Of a stretch of DNA of 21,332 nucleotides, positions 4,612 through 12,382 are shown in pieces (positions within the stretch are counted from its first letter, which is position 1; every line of letters starts with the position of its first letter). Below the pieces are notes generated by a model. That model saw nothing but the letters and a program-made list of their open reading frames with translations, searched no databases and had not been told where the DNA came from. Source of the stretch: Bacillota bacterium (lineage in GTDB: Bacteria; Bacillota; Syntrophomonadia; Syntrophomonadales; Syntrophomonadaceae); assembly GCA_023395515.1 (NCBI GenBank), contig JAEWZB010000096.1, positions 1 through 21,332 on the forward strand. Reading direction: 5' to 3'. The position numbers and the translations under genes are program-made.

Positions 4612-7416
4612 TTGTTGACCACCTGGGAAATTAAAAATTATAACAGTATTGTTTGTAATAATCTGATAAAAGAATTAAATATCTCGCCCACTTTGGCGAA
4701 ACTACTGGAGCAAAGGGGAGTTAATACATATTCTAAGGCGCAAAAATTCTTATTTGGCGATTTAAATAGTTTATCCAGCCCTTATCAACTTAAGGGAATG
4801 GCAGAGGCCGTAGCCCGAATCCGTAAGGCGGTTTTAAATCAGGAAAAGGTAGTTATATATGGTGATTATGATGTTGATGGCGTGTGCAGTACGGTAATAA
4901 TGTTAGACTGCCTCAAAAAGTTAGGTTTAGAGGCAGATTTTTATGTACCGGACCGGTTTAGTGAAGGATATGGCTTAAATCTGGAAGCCGTTAATGATTT
5001 AGCGGATAAAGGGTACACTCTAGTAATTAGCGTAGACTGTGGTATAACTGCGGTTCAAGAGGTAGAGGCGGCCAGGGAACGGGGCATGGATTTTATTATT
5101 ACTGACCACCATACTCCAGGTGAAGTCTTGCCCCCGGCTATAGCTATTGTCAATCCTAAGCTGGATAATGACGAGGAAGCAAAATATTTATGTGGAGCTG
5201 GAGTAGCTTATAAACTGGCTGAGGCTTTAAGTGAAGGTTTTTTAGTTAAGGAACAAGTATATGAGTGGCTGGATTTAGCAGCCTTAGCTACTATTGCTGA
5301 TATTGTCCCCTTAGAAGGGGATAACCGGATTATAGTGAAGTATGGGTTAAAAAAGCTAGGGGCGACTGCCCGGCTCGGACTTAAAGCCTTATTGTCAGTA
5401 GCAGGACTTGATGGTAAGATAATATCTACATGGCATATCGGCTTTATTTTAGCACCTCGAATAAATGCTGCAGGCAGGATGAAATCAGCTTGCTTAAGTA
5501 TAGAACTATTGCTTTCTGAAAATTACCAAGCAGCACTTCAACTAGCTAATCATTTAGGTGAATTAAATAATCAGCGTAAAGCAGTGGAGGAGCAAATTTT
5601 AAAGCAAGCTGTGCAATACATAGAAGCTCATGTTAATCTGGAAGAAGAAGCGGTCTTAGTGGTAGCCGGTGAAAATTGGCACCATGGGGTAATCGGAATT
5701 GTAGCCTCACGTTTAACTGATAAGTATAACCGCCCTGTGGTACTTATTGCCTGGGAAGAAGATGAGGGCAGAGGTTCGGGACGCAGTATAAATGATTTTG
5801 ATTTATTTCAGGCCTTACAAGCTTGTGCCGAGCACTTAACCCAGTTCGGAGGTCATAAGTTAGCGGCCGGTTTAAGCATACGCCGGGAACAGTTTGCCGA
5901 TTTTAAGAGGGCTTTACTATTATATAGTGCCGGACTTAAAAGTGATGCTATTTACTATAAAAAACAGGTGATTGATTTAGAATTATCTCCCGAGGATATA
6001 AATAATCAGCTAGGGGAGGAACTAAAATTACTGGAGCCTTTTGGAGAAGGTAATCCGGTACCTAGCTTTTTAGGGCGGCAGGTAGAAGTTGCCAATTCCT
6101 CGTTAGTAGGTAAAAATAAAGAGCATTTTAAGTGCAAAATACTGCCGGGCAATATAGATGTCATTGCGTTTAATAAACCTGAATATGGTAATGAACCCTT
6201 TAACCTTTTAAAATATGATATGGTTTTTAATGTAGAGGAAAATGAATTTCTGGGACAAAAATCTCTGCAATTAAAAGTTAGTAATTTGAAATCATCTATT
6301 ACTCCCGACCGACCGGATCGCTTAGCCAGCGGAGAGCTAAAACCGCAAACTATTTTTAGTACTATTATTAGCGAATTAAGTCAAAACCGGCCGGTTGTAT
6401 TGGTATATCCTACCTATCGAACTTTAAGTAAACATTACTTAACTCTTAATCATGTACTTAGTCCTAAATTAATGCACATGTTGCATGGGAGGCTCTACTT
6501 AGAGGAACGGCAAAAGCTGGAAAAGAGTTTTGCAAATGGTGCACCGGGACTTTTCCTGATTACTAAAGCTTACTTTAATTATTATTTACAAAGTTTAGCT
6601 TTGCCCGATAATTTAAACCATATTATCGAAATGTGGCCCCACTTGGTTGAAACACCTCCAGAATTTAATAATTTAAGGGTAAGCAACTTATTTGACCACC
6701 ACAGTTGGAGATTAAAAAAGAAAAATGTTGATTTTAGTCAGGCCAAACGTGCCATAATCTATAGTAACCGGGTGGCTACTATTGCCCGGTTGGAAAAACA
6801 AGTGGAAAATGTAGTTATTGAAGCCGGAGAAAAGGATTATAGGAAAAGAAATATTTTAAGAAATCAATTTAAGGAATTAAACCGGGGAGCACTGATTGTA
6901 GATGGTACCTTTAGTATGTATTCGAATACTATTGAAGATATAGACGCGGTTTTATTAGCTGATGTACCTTTTAGTTATTATGAGAACCATTTGGTTATGA
7001 ATCAAATTAGTGCTGCTCAAGATATAGAAGTAATAACCTTATTTGAACCAGCTGATATTGCCAGCAACAGGCAGTATTTGGTGAAGACTTATCCTGATGT
7101 GGACACGGTTCGGCAAGTCTTGCTTTATTTTAAAGCTTTACGTTTAAATCCGATTAAAGCCAATATTAATGAGTTGAATAGTAACATAGCTAAGCACCTT
7201 AACAAAGACCCGGAAAGCTTTAACCTGCTCCCGGTATTGATGATTTTAACTGATCTAGGCTTGTGTGGAGTGAAGAAAAAAGGTAGTATTATTGAAATAA
7301 ACTTTTTTAAAGTAACTAATACGGTTTTAGATATTGCAAGTTCTCCCTATTACTTGGAGGGAATTGCTGAAAAAACAGCTTTTTTAGATTGGGAGCGGAT
7401 GCTGACTAATGACTGA
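4612..7416 (+). CDS. recJ: Single-stranded-DNA-specific exonuclease RecJ, long form
   Basis: The TTG at 4612 is taken as start because TTGGAGGA (4597-4604) is itself the ribosome binding site, eight bases upstream; the TTG at 4597 lies inside it. RecJ degrades single-stranded DNA 5' to 3' in recombination and mismatch repair. In the 934-residue protein the DHH core has GDYDVDG (84-90, metal-binding Asp), VDCG (141-144), TDHH (164-167) and APRINAAGRM (281-290). DHHA1 follows with HHGVIGIVASRL (357-368), GRGSGRS (386-392) and FGGHKLAAG (412-420). An OB-like segment with LLEPFGEGNP spans about 450-560. The extra region beyond residue 580 contains two segments that resemble degenerate helicase C-terminal lobes, then a winged-helix-like end. 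It is longer than B. subtilis RecJ (about 786 residues) and overlaps relA by 8 bp. Confidence 0.93.
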   Translation: MLTTWEIKNYNSIVCNNLIKELNISPTLAKLLEQRGVNTYSKAQKFLFGDLNSLSSPYQLKGMAEAVARIRKAVLNQEKVVIYGDYDVDGVCSTVIMLDCLKKLGLEADFYVPDRFSEGYGLNLEAVNDLADKGYTLVISVDCGITAVQEVEAARERGMDFIITDHHTPGEVLPPAIAIVNPKLDNDEEAKYLCGAGVAYKLAEALSEGFLVKEQVYEWLDLAALATIADIVPLEGDNRIIVKYGLKKLGATARLGLKALLSVAGLDGKIISTWHIGFILAPRINAAGRMKSACLSIELLLSENYQAALQLANHLGELNNQRKAVEEQILKQAVQYIEAHVNLEEEAVLVVAGENWHHGVIGIVASRLTDKYNRPVVLIAWEEDEGRGSGRSINDFDLFQALQACAEHLTQFGGHKLAAGLSIRREQFADFKRALLLYSAGLKSDAIYYKKQVIDLELSPEDINNQLGEELKLLEPFGEGNPVPSFLGRQVEVANSSLVGKNKEHFKCKILPGNIDVIAFNKPEYGNEPFNLLKYDMVFNVEENEFLGQKSLQLKVSNLKSSITPDRPDRLASGELKPQTIFSTIISELSQNRPVVLVYPTYRTLSKHYLTLNHVLSPKLMHMLHGRLYLEERQKLEKSFANGAPGLFLITKAYFNYYLQSLALPDNLNHIIEMWPHLVETPPEFNNLRVSNLFDHHSWRLKKKNVDFSQAKRAIIYSNRVATIARLEKQVENVVIEAGEKDYRKRNILRNQFKELNRGALIVDGTFSMYSNTIEDIDAVLLADVPFSYYENHLVMNQISAAQDIEVITLFEPADIASNRQYLVKTYPDVDTVRQVLLYFKALRLNPIKANINELNSNIAKHLNKDPESFNLLPVLMILTDLGLCGVKKKGSIIEINFFKVTNTVLDIASSPYYLEGIAEKTAFLDWERMLTND

Positions 7417-9613
7417 AATGGTGATGAAGATGGAAGCTCAAAGGATAATTGAAAAAGTAAATAAATATGATCCTAAGGCTGATGTAGAGCTGATTGAAAA
7501 AGCCTATAGCTTTGCTAAAACAGCTCATATTGGTCAAAAACGGATTTCGGGTGAGCCCTACATCATTCATCCGGTAGAAGTGGCTTTAATTCTGGCTGAT
7601 TTGGAATTAGATGTCGCTACTCTTTGTGCTGCCCTACTTCATGATGTTGTAGAAGATACTCATATTAGTCAGGAAACTCTAGTACAAGAGTTTGGCGAAG
7701 AGGTTGGATTATTAGTTGATGGTGTTACCAAGCTAAGCCGGATAGATTTTAAATCTAAAGAAGATGCCCAAGTAGAAAATCTGCGCAAAATGTTTTTAGC
7801 GATGGCTAAAGATATAAGGGTCATTGTAATCAAATTAGCAGATAGGCTCCATAATATGCGGACTTTACAGTTCCAAAACGAGCGCAAGCAAAAGGAAGTA
7901 GCCCGAGAAACTATGGAGATTTTTGCTCCTTTAGCCCATCGTTTGGGCATTTTTAGATTTAAATGGGAATTAGAGGACTTAGCATTTTATTATTTAGATA
8001 CCGAAGTATATTACGAAATAGCTAAACGTTTGAAACGTAAACGGCAAGAACGGGAAGAATACGTGCATGAACTTATTAAGCAAATTAAAGAGGGTATTGA
8101 CCAAATTGGCATTAACGGGGATATAGCCGGACGTCCTAAAAATATATTCAGCATTTATAAAAAGATGATAAAACAGCAAAAAGACATAGACGAAATTTAT
8201 GATAAGATTGCTATTCGGGTAGTAGTTAATGATATTAGAGAATGTTACGGGGTATTAGGCATAATTCATACTATGTGGAAACCGCTGCCCGGCCGCTTTA
8301 AGGACTATATTGCTACTCCTAAACCTAATATGTACCAATCCCTTCATACTACCTTAATCGGCAAAGGCGGAGAACCCTTTGAGGTGCAGATAAGAACCTG
8401 GGAAATGCACCGTACTTCTGAATATGGCATTGCCGCCCACTGGCGTTATAAGGAAGGGGTCAGTTCGAAAGAAAAGAAACTGGACGAGAAGTTGGCCTGG
8501 CTAAGACAAATATTAGAGTGGCAGCAAGACATTAAAGATAATAATGAATTCATGGAATCACTTAAAATAGATTTATTTGATGATACCGTCTTTGTATTTA
8601 CCCCTAAAGGCAAAGTTGTGGAACTGCCTAAGGGTGCCTGTCCGGTAGATTTTGCTTACCGGGTTCATACCGAAGTAGGTCATAAATGTATCGGAGCTAA
8701 GGTGAATGGCAGAATTGTACCTCTGGATTATCCTTTAGAAAATAGTGATATTGTGGAAATTCTTACCGCTAAGAATTCCCCCGGTCCTACTCGGGACTGG
8801 CTGAATTTTGTTAAAACCTCTACGGCTAAAAGCAGAATTAAACAATGGTTTAAACGGGAAATAAGAGAAGGCAATATCATTAAAGGCCGTGATATTCTAG
8901 AACGCGAGTTAAAAAAGAAACACCTTAATCCTAAGGAATTACTTAAAGAAGATAAGCTGATGGAAATAGTGAAAAAATTGGGCCTCAACTCAGTGGATGA
9001 TATGTTTGCTGCCTTAGGTGATGGTATTTTAACGGTTAATCAGGTTATTAACAAACAAAAAGAAATATATTTTAATGATGCCCATGTGGAGGATATTTTT
9101 GATACTCCCCTTACTCACAGTGTAATTCATACGGATCGGGAAGCAACCTCTTCCGCTTTAAAAATAAAAGGGGTAGATGATGTTGCCATCCGTTTAGCTA
9201 GATGCTGCAACCCCCTGCCTGGTGACCAGGTTACCGGTTATATCACCAGAGGCCGGGGAATTTCCGTCCACCGTCAAGATTGCCCTAATTTGCATAATTA
9301 TTTGAAAACTGAACCGGACCGCTTAATAGAGGTAGACTGGTCTGATGATCGAGGGGTATATAATGTGGAATTGGAAGTTAAAGGTATAGATAGGGCCCGG
9401 TTAACTACCGATGTTATGAATGTAATTGCCGATACCCGCATTCAGATTAATTCCGTATATTCCCGGGTAACTAAAAGCCAGGTGGCAGTTATGAATTTTA
9501 AATTAGAAATCAAGGATATGAGTAAATTACAGGCGGTTATGCAAAGAATTAAAACCGTGAAAGATGTTCTAGAAGTTAAAAGAGTATTACCTGGCGAAGT
9601 TAGAGGTGAATGA
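7409..9613 (+). CDS. relA: Bifunctional (p)ppGpp synthetase/hydrolase, Rel/SpoT family
   Basis: 734 residues with the full long-RSH layout. The HD hydrolase domain has H54, H78-D79 and E82-D83 (motif LLHDVVEDT), fitting a working hydrolase. The synthetase domain has GRPKNIFSIYKKM, the RFKDYI motif (the R-x-K-D form of bifunctional Rel/SpoT rather than the E-x-D-D of RelA-only enzymes) and YQSLHTT. A TGS domain begins DDTVFVFTPKG, a Cys-containing zinc-finger-like region reads RLARCCNPLPGD, and a C-terminal ACT domain closes the protein. It makes and degrades the stringent-response alarmone and senses amino-acid starvation on ribosomes. The ATG at 7409 lies within the end of recJ; further in-frame ATGs at 7418, 7424 and 7430 make the exact start uncertain. 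Coupling with recJ is likely. Confidence 0.95.
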   Translation: MTEMVMKMEAQRIIEKVNKYDPKADVELIEKAYSFAKTAHIGQKRISGEPYIIHPVEVALILADLELDVATLCAALLHDVVEDTHISQETLVQEFGEEVGLLVDGVTKLSRIDFKSKEDAQVENLRKMFLAMAKDIRVIVIKLADRLHNMRTLQFQNERKQKEVARETMEIFAPLAHRLGIFRFKWELEDLAFYYLDTEVYYEIAKRLKRKRQEREEYVHELIKQIKEGIDQIGINGDIAGRPKNIFSIYKKMIKQQKDIDEIYDKIAIRVVVNDIRECYGVLGIIHTMWKPLPGRFKDYIATPKPNMYQSLHTTLIGKGGEPFEVQIRTWEMHRTSEYGIAAHWRYKEGVSSKEKKLDEKLAWLRQILEWQQDIKDNNEFMESLKIDLFDDTVFVFTPKGKVVELPKGACPVDFAYRVHTEVGHKCIGAKVNGRIVPLDYPLENSDIVEILTAKNSPGPTRDWLNFVKTSTAKSRIKQWFKREIREGNIIKGRDILERELKKKHLNPKELLKEDKLMEIVKKLGLNSVDDMFAALGDGILTVNQVINKQKEIYFNDAHVEDIFDTPLTHSVIHTDREATSSALKIKGVDDVAIRLARCCNPLPGDQVTGYITRGRGISVHRQDCPNLHNYLKTEPDRLIEVDWSDDRGVYNVELEVKGIDRARLTTDVMNVIADTRIQINSVYSRVTKSQVAVMNFKLEIKDMSKLQAVMQRIKTVKDVLEVKRVLPGEVRGE

Positions 9614-9614
9614 T

Positions 9615-10064
9615 TTGCGGGCTGTAGTACAAAGAACCAGCTCTAGTTCAGTTGTCATTGCCGGTAAAATAACGGCTGATATAGAGCAAGGCCTGACGGT
9701 GCTTTTAGGAATAAAACAAGGTGATAACCAAAAAGATGCTGAATATATGATGGATAAAATCGTTAATTTAAGAGTTTTTGAAGATACTGATGGTAAGATG
9801 AATTGTTCGCTTTTAGATATTAAAGGGGAACTATTAGTAGTTAGCCAATTTACTCTATACGGTGATGCCAGAAAAGGTAGAAGACCCGGCTTTTCTAGTG
9901 CTGAGTTACCGGAATTAGCCGAACCATTATTTAATTATTGTGTTGATTATGTAAAACAATATGGAATAAATGCTAAGACGGGAATATTCGGGGCCGATAT
10001 GAAAGTAAATCTTACTAATGATGGCCCTTGTACTATACTGCTGGATAGTGAAAAGTTATTTTAA
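9615..10064 (+). CDS. dtd: D-aminoacyl-tRNA deacylase
   Basis: DTD cleaves D-amino acids (and glycine mischarged on tRNA-Ala) from tRNA, preventing their use in translation. I chose the TTG at 9615: it gives the family start M-R-A-V-V-Q-R, and AGAGGTGA (9602-9609) lies five bases upstream. The GTG at 9606 is part of that ribosome binding site. The 149-residue protein carries the two active-site motifs: SQFTLYGD (77-84) and N-D-G-P-C-T (135-140). The latter holds the Gly-cisPro pair that reads chirality across the dimer; Cys replaces the usual Val after Pro. The start is two bases from the relA stop, so translation is probably coupled. Length is normal. Confidence 0.95.
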   Translation: MRAVVQRTSSSSVVIAGKITADIEQGLTVLLGIKQGDNQKDAEYMMDKIVNLRVFEDTDGKMNCSLLDIKGELLVVSQFTLYGDARKGRRPGFSSAELPELAEPLFNYCVDYVKQYGINAKTGIFGADMKVNLTNDGPCTILLDSEKLF

Positions 10065-10098
10065 ATAAATAAAAACATTTAAAGGGAGGCTGACTGCG

Positions 10099-10719
10099 GT
10101 GATACTTAAAGCTCTGGAAATTAACACTATGGGTACTAATTGCTATATCGTGGGCTGTGAAGAGACTAAAGAGGTAGCAGTAATAGATCCAGGCGGAAAT
10201 GCCCGCGCTATTGTTAATGTATTAGAAAGTGAAGGGCTTAAGGCTATTTATATTATTAATACTCATGGGCATATAGATCATATTGGCGGCAATAGAGGGG
10301 TAAAAGAGGCCACCGGGGCTAAAATTCTTATCCATGAGGCCGATGCTAAAATGTTGACTAGTGCTATGTCTAACTTTTCTTTCCTAATGGGCAGTAAAGT
10401 AACTAGTCCGGCGGCTGACCAGTTTATTAAAGATGGTGACGTGATTAAAATAGGCAATACGGTAGAGCTGGAAGTAATTCATACTCCTGGTCATAGCCCA
10501 GGTGGGGTATGTCTTAAAACTGGTGATATAATTTTTGTAGGTGATACCTTATTCCAAATGTCCATTGGACGTACTGACTTTCCGGGAGGTTCTCATAAGC
10601 AGCTAATTGATAATATTAAGAAAAAACTATTATGTTATGATGATGAGGTAATATGTTATCCCGGCCATGGCCCAGCCACTAAAATCGGATTTGAAAGAGC
10701 AAATAATCCGTTTTTATAA
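10099..10719 (+). CDS. MBL-fold metallo-hydrolase, glyoxalase II-like
   Basis: A 206-residue metallo-beta-lactamase-fold protein. The zinc ligand motif THGHIDH is at residues 55-61, followed by HTPGHSPGG, VGDTLF and, near the C-terminus, CYPGHGPAT. These together give the complete set of ligands for a binuclear site. The family includes hydroxyacylglutathione hydrolases and related small thioesterases; this short form lacks the C-terminal glutathione-binding domain of true GloB, so the substrate is open. GTG start with AAAGGGAGG nine bases upstream. It is the last gene of the recJ operon, followed by a strong terminator. It is cytoplasmic, with no signal peptide. Confidence 0.9.
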   Translation: MILKALEINTMGTNCYIVGCEETKEVAVIDPGGNARAIVNVLESEGLKAIYIINTHGHIDHIGGNRGVKEATGAKILIHEADAKMLTSAMSNFSFLMGSKVTSPAADQFIKDGDVIKIGNTVELEVIHTPGHSPGGVCLKTGDIIFVGDTLFQMSIGRTDFPGGSHKQLIDNIKKKLLCYDDEVICYPGHGPATKIGFERANNPFL

Positions 10720-10746
10720 AAATTACTCCTACTCTCAACAAGATTT

Positions 10747-10788
10747 AACCTCTCGTTCCGGAAATGTGTGCAGGAATGAGAGGTTTTT
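10747..10788 (+). terminator. Intrinsic terminator of the recJ-relA-dtd-MBL operon
   Basis: AACCTCTCGTTCC (10747-10759) pairs with GGAATGAGAGGTT (10773-10785) with a single G-U pair, giving a 13-bp stem and a 13-base loop. The stem ends directly in TTTTT (10784-10788). It lies 28 bases past the MBL gene stop. Confidence 0.9.
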
Positions 10789-10902
10789 GTATATGGGCCA
10801 GCGGAGTTGAATTTTACATGAGATTCTGCGGGATACAGAAGAAAAACCAAGGTAATCCGAATTGTGGCATTTTTTCATTCACCCGTTTGCTGGCTTTTTT
10901 GT

Positions 10903-10929
10903 TTGAAACTGGCAAATATATGCTATACT
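10903..10929 (+). promoter_or_regulatory. Candidate promoter of the Fic gene
   Basis: TTGAAA (10903-10908) and TATACT (10924-10929) match the sigma-A consensus at five of six positions each, with a short 15-bp spacer. The suboptimal spacing would suit a regulated promoter. The start point would fall inside the inverted repeat that begins at 10929. Confidence 0.5.
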
Positions 10930-10956
10930 GATATAAATTGATACTATTTTATATCA
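10929..10956. promoter_or_regulatory. Operator-like inverted repeat in the Fic leader
   Basis: TGATATAAA (10929-10937) and TTTATATCA (10948-10956) are perfect 9-bp inverted repeats separated by 10 bp. A second, nested pair, TTGATA (10938-10943) and TATCAA (10952-10957), shares the right arm. The repeat begins at the last base of the -10 and ends just before the AAAGGGTGA ribosome binding site, an ideal place for a repressor. The Fic protein has its own predicted C-terminal winged helix, so autoregulation is possible. Confidence 0.5.
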
Positions 10957-10971
10957 AAGGGTGATGCAGCT

Positions 10972-12141
10972 ATGAACGCAAAAGAGATTGCAAAAATAAT
11001 AAACGACCAGCATTTTTTTGACCTCAAAAAGATGCAGTACAAATATTCTTCCGAAAGTGTTTCTGAAGTCTTAGAAATGCTGAAGGAGATGAGCTATGTC
11101 CAAATAGCTCTAAAAGATTTTAATGGACAGCCCTGTGTATATCTGCCTGCTCACAGTCTGATTCCTACAAGTGTAATGAAAAAGCTCTTAGCTGCCAACA
11201 CCTCTAAAGACTCATTCGGTTTAAAGGCGATGGAAGAAGAAATCGATTCCACCCTGCAGATTGAAAACATTCAGTCAAACAGGGATAGCGTACGCAAAAT
11301 CTTACAAGGCTTTGCCCCTGAGAACGAAGAAGAAAATCGCATTTTAGGCATGAAAAAAGGTCTTGAATTCATCGGTGATCCGATGAACAAAATCACCGAT
11401 GAAAACCTGCATTACCTGTATATGCTGTCTGTGGGGGATTTTTTAGAGGGTGATGACAAACTGCCGGAGGGCAGATTTTATCGAAATGATACCGTTTATA
11501 TTGTGGGTGACAAACCATACCATGAAGGGCTAAATCCAAAGTTGCTGCCAGAGTATATGGCAGAGCTGGTTCGGTTCGCAAATCAGAAGGATGATATTCC
11601 CGAATTGGCCAAGGCATGTATGCTTCATTTTTATATTGCCTATCTGCACCCTTACTTTGATGGCAACGGCAGAACTGCTCGCCTTGTGCACTTGTGGTAT
11701 TTGGTGCAGCAGGGCTTTTCATCTGCGCTTTTCTATGCTTTATCCAAACACATCAATAATTCGAAAAAGAAATATTACAACAGTTTTCTTACTATTGAAG
11801 ATAATTACAAAATCAGCAAGCTGCTGGATGTAACCCCCTTCATCCGCTACTTCAAGGAAAATGTATATGATAAAATTGATGCCGCAAGCGGAGATGTACC
11901 TGTATTTGAAATTTTCACTCAGGCGATGAAGGCTGGAAAAATAACCGAGAAAGAAAAGGACTTATGGAACTTTGTTCTTTCTGCCTACGGGGATAGTCAG
12001 TTCTCAACCAAGCAGCTAGAAAAAGACTTTGGCAATGCCGCATATGCTACCATTCGCAGCTTTGTACTGAAGTTTGAAAAGCTGGGATTGCTGATTTCAC
12101 AGCAGTTTGGCAATAGGGTTAAATATAGTGTTCATTCGTAA
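10972..12141 (+). CDS. Fic family protein adenylyltransferase (class II) with C-terminal winged helix
   Basis: Fic enzymes transfer AMP from ATP to hydroxyl side chains of target proteins. The 389-residue protein has the full catalytic motif HPYFDGNGRTAR at 226-237, including His226 and the anion-binding Gly-Asn-Gly-Arg. A target-flap-like segment (VYIVGDKPYHEG) lies near 175-186. The inhibitory motif S/T-x-x-x-E-N appears as TLQIEN (94-99), N-terminal to the core, which defines class II, self-inhibited Fic proteins. The last 60-70 residues look like a winged-helix DNA-binding domain. Start: ATG behind AAAGGGTGA. Leucine codons lean to CTG/CTT and less to TTA than in neighbouring genes, so transfer from another genome is plausible. 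The target is unknown; no separate antitoxin gene is adjacent, in keeping with intramolecular inhibition. Confidence 0.92.
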   Translation: MNAKEIAKIINDQHFFDLKKMQYKYSSESVSEVLEMLKEMSYVQIALKDFNGQPCVYLPAHSLIPTSVMKKLLAANTSKDSFGLKAMEEEIDSTLQIENIQSNRDSVRKILQGFAPENEEENRILGMKKGLEFIGDPMNKITDENLHYLYMLSVGDFLEGDDKLPEGRFYRNDTVYIVGDKPYHEGLNPKLLPEYMAELVRFANQKDDIPELAKACMLHFYIAYLHPYFDGNGRTARLVHLWYLVQQGFSSALFYALSKHINNSKKKYYNSFLTIEDNYKISKLLDVTPFIRYFKENVYDKIDAASGDVPVFEIFTQAMKAGKITEKEKDLWNFVLSAYGDSQFSTKQLEKDFGNAAYATIRSFVLKFEKLGLLISQQFGNRVKYSVHS

Positions 12142-12382
12142 ATAAATTGATGAGTTAGTAATTGAACCAATATTGCGTGCAAAGGCAGGCGACTTGAGTG
12201 GGATATTCTAGACTGACACATGGATACGAGCATTAAGTAATTAAATAACACGGGGCTACCGTCCTAAAATTAGCGTGAAAAAGTTCTCTGACAATTAGAA
12301 AATAGGTAGGAAACTTGTAGTTTAAGCCATCTATAGGTGATGGGATAATAAGTTACAATCAAGAGAGAATGGAGGAGATTTA
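12142..12382. other. Intergenic leader of the transglutaminase gene, unexplained
   Basis: About 240 bp with no reading frame of note and no terminator after the Fic gene. Weak hairpins are visible: AAACT/AGTTT (12310-12323) and CCATC/GATGG (12328-12344), close to the ribosome binding site. The string CGGGGCTACCG at 12251-12261 is locally GC-rich. I recognise no known riboswitch, promoter or repeat with confidence. Confidence 0.4.

Noticed and set aside
12245..12275. c-di-GMP (GEMM-I) riboswitch suggested by CGGGGCTACCG
   Set aside because: Only the 3' receptor-like string is similar; the conserved 5' half with the GCAAAGC-type core is not seen at the right place.
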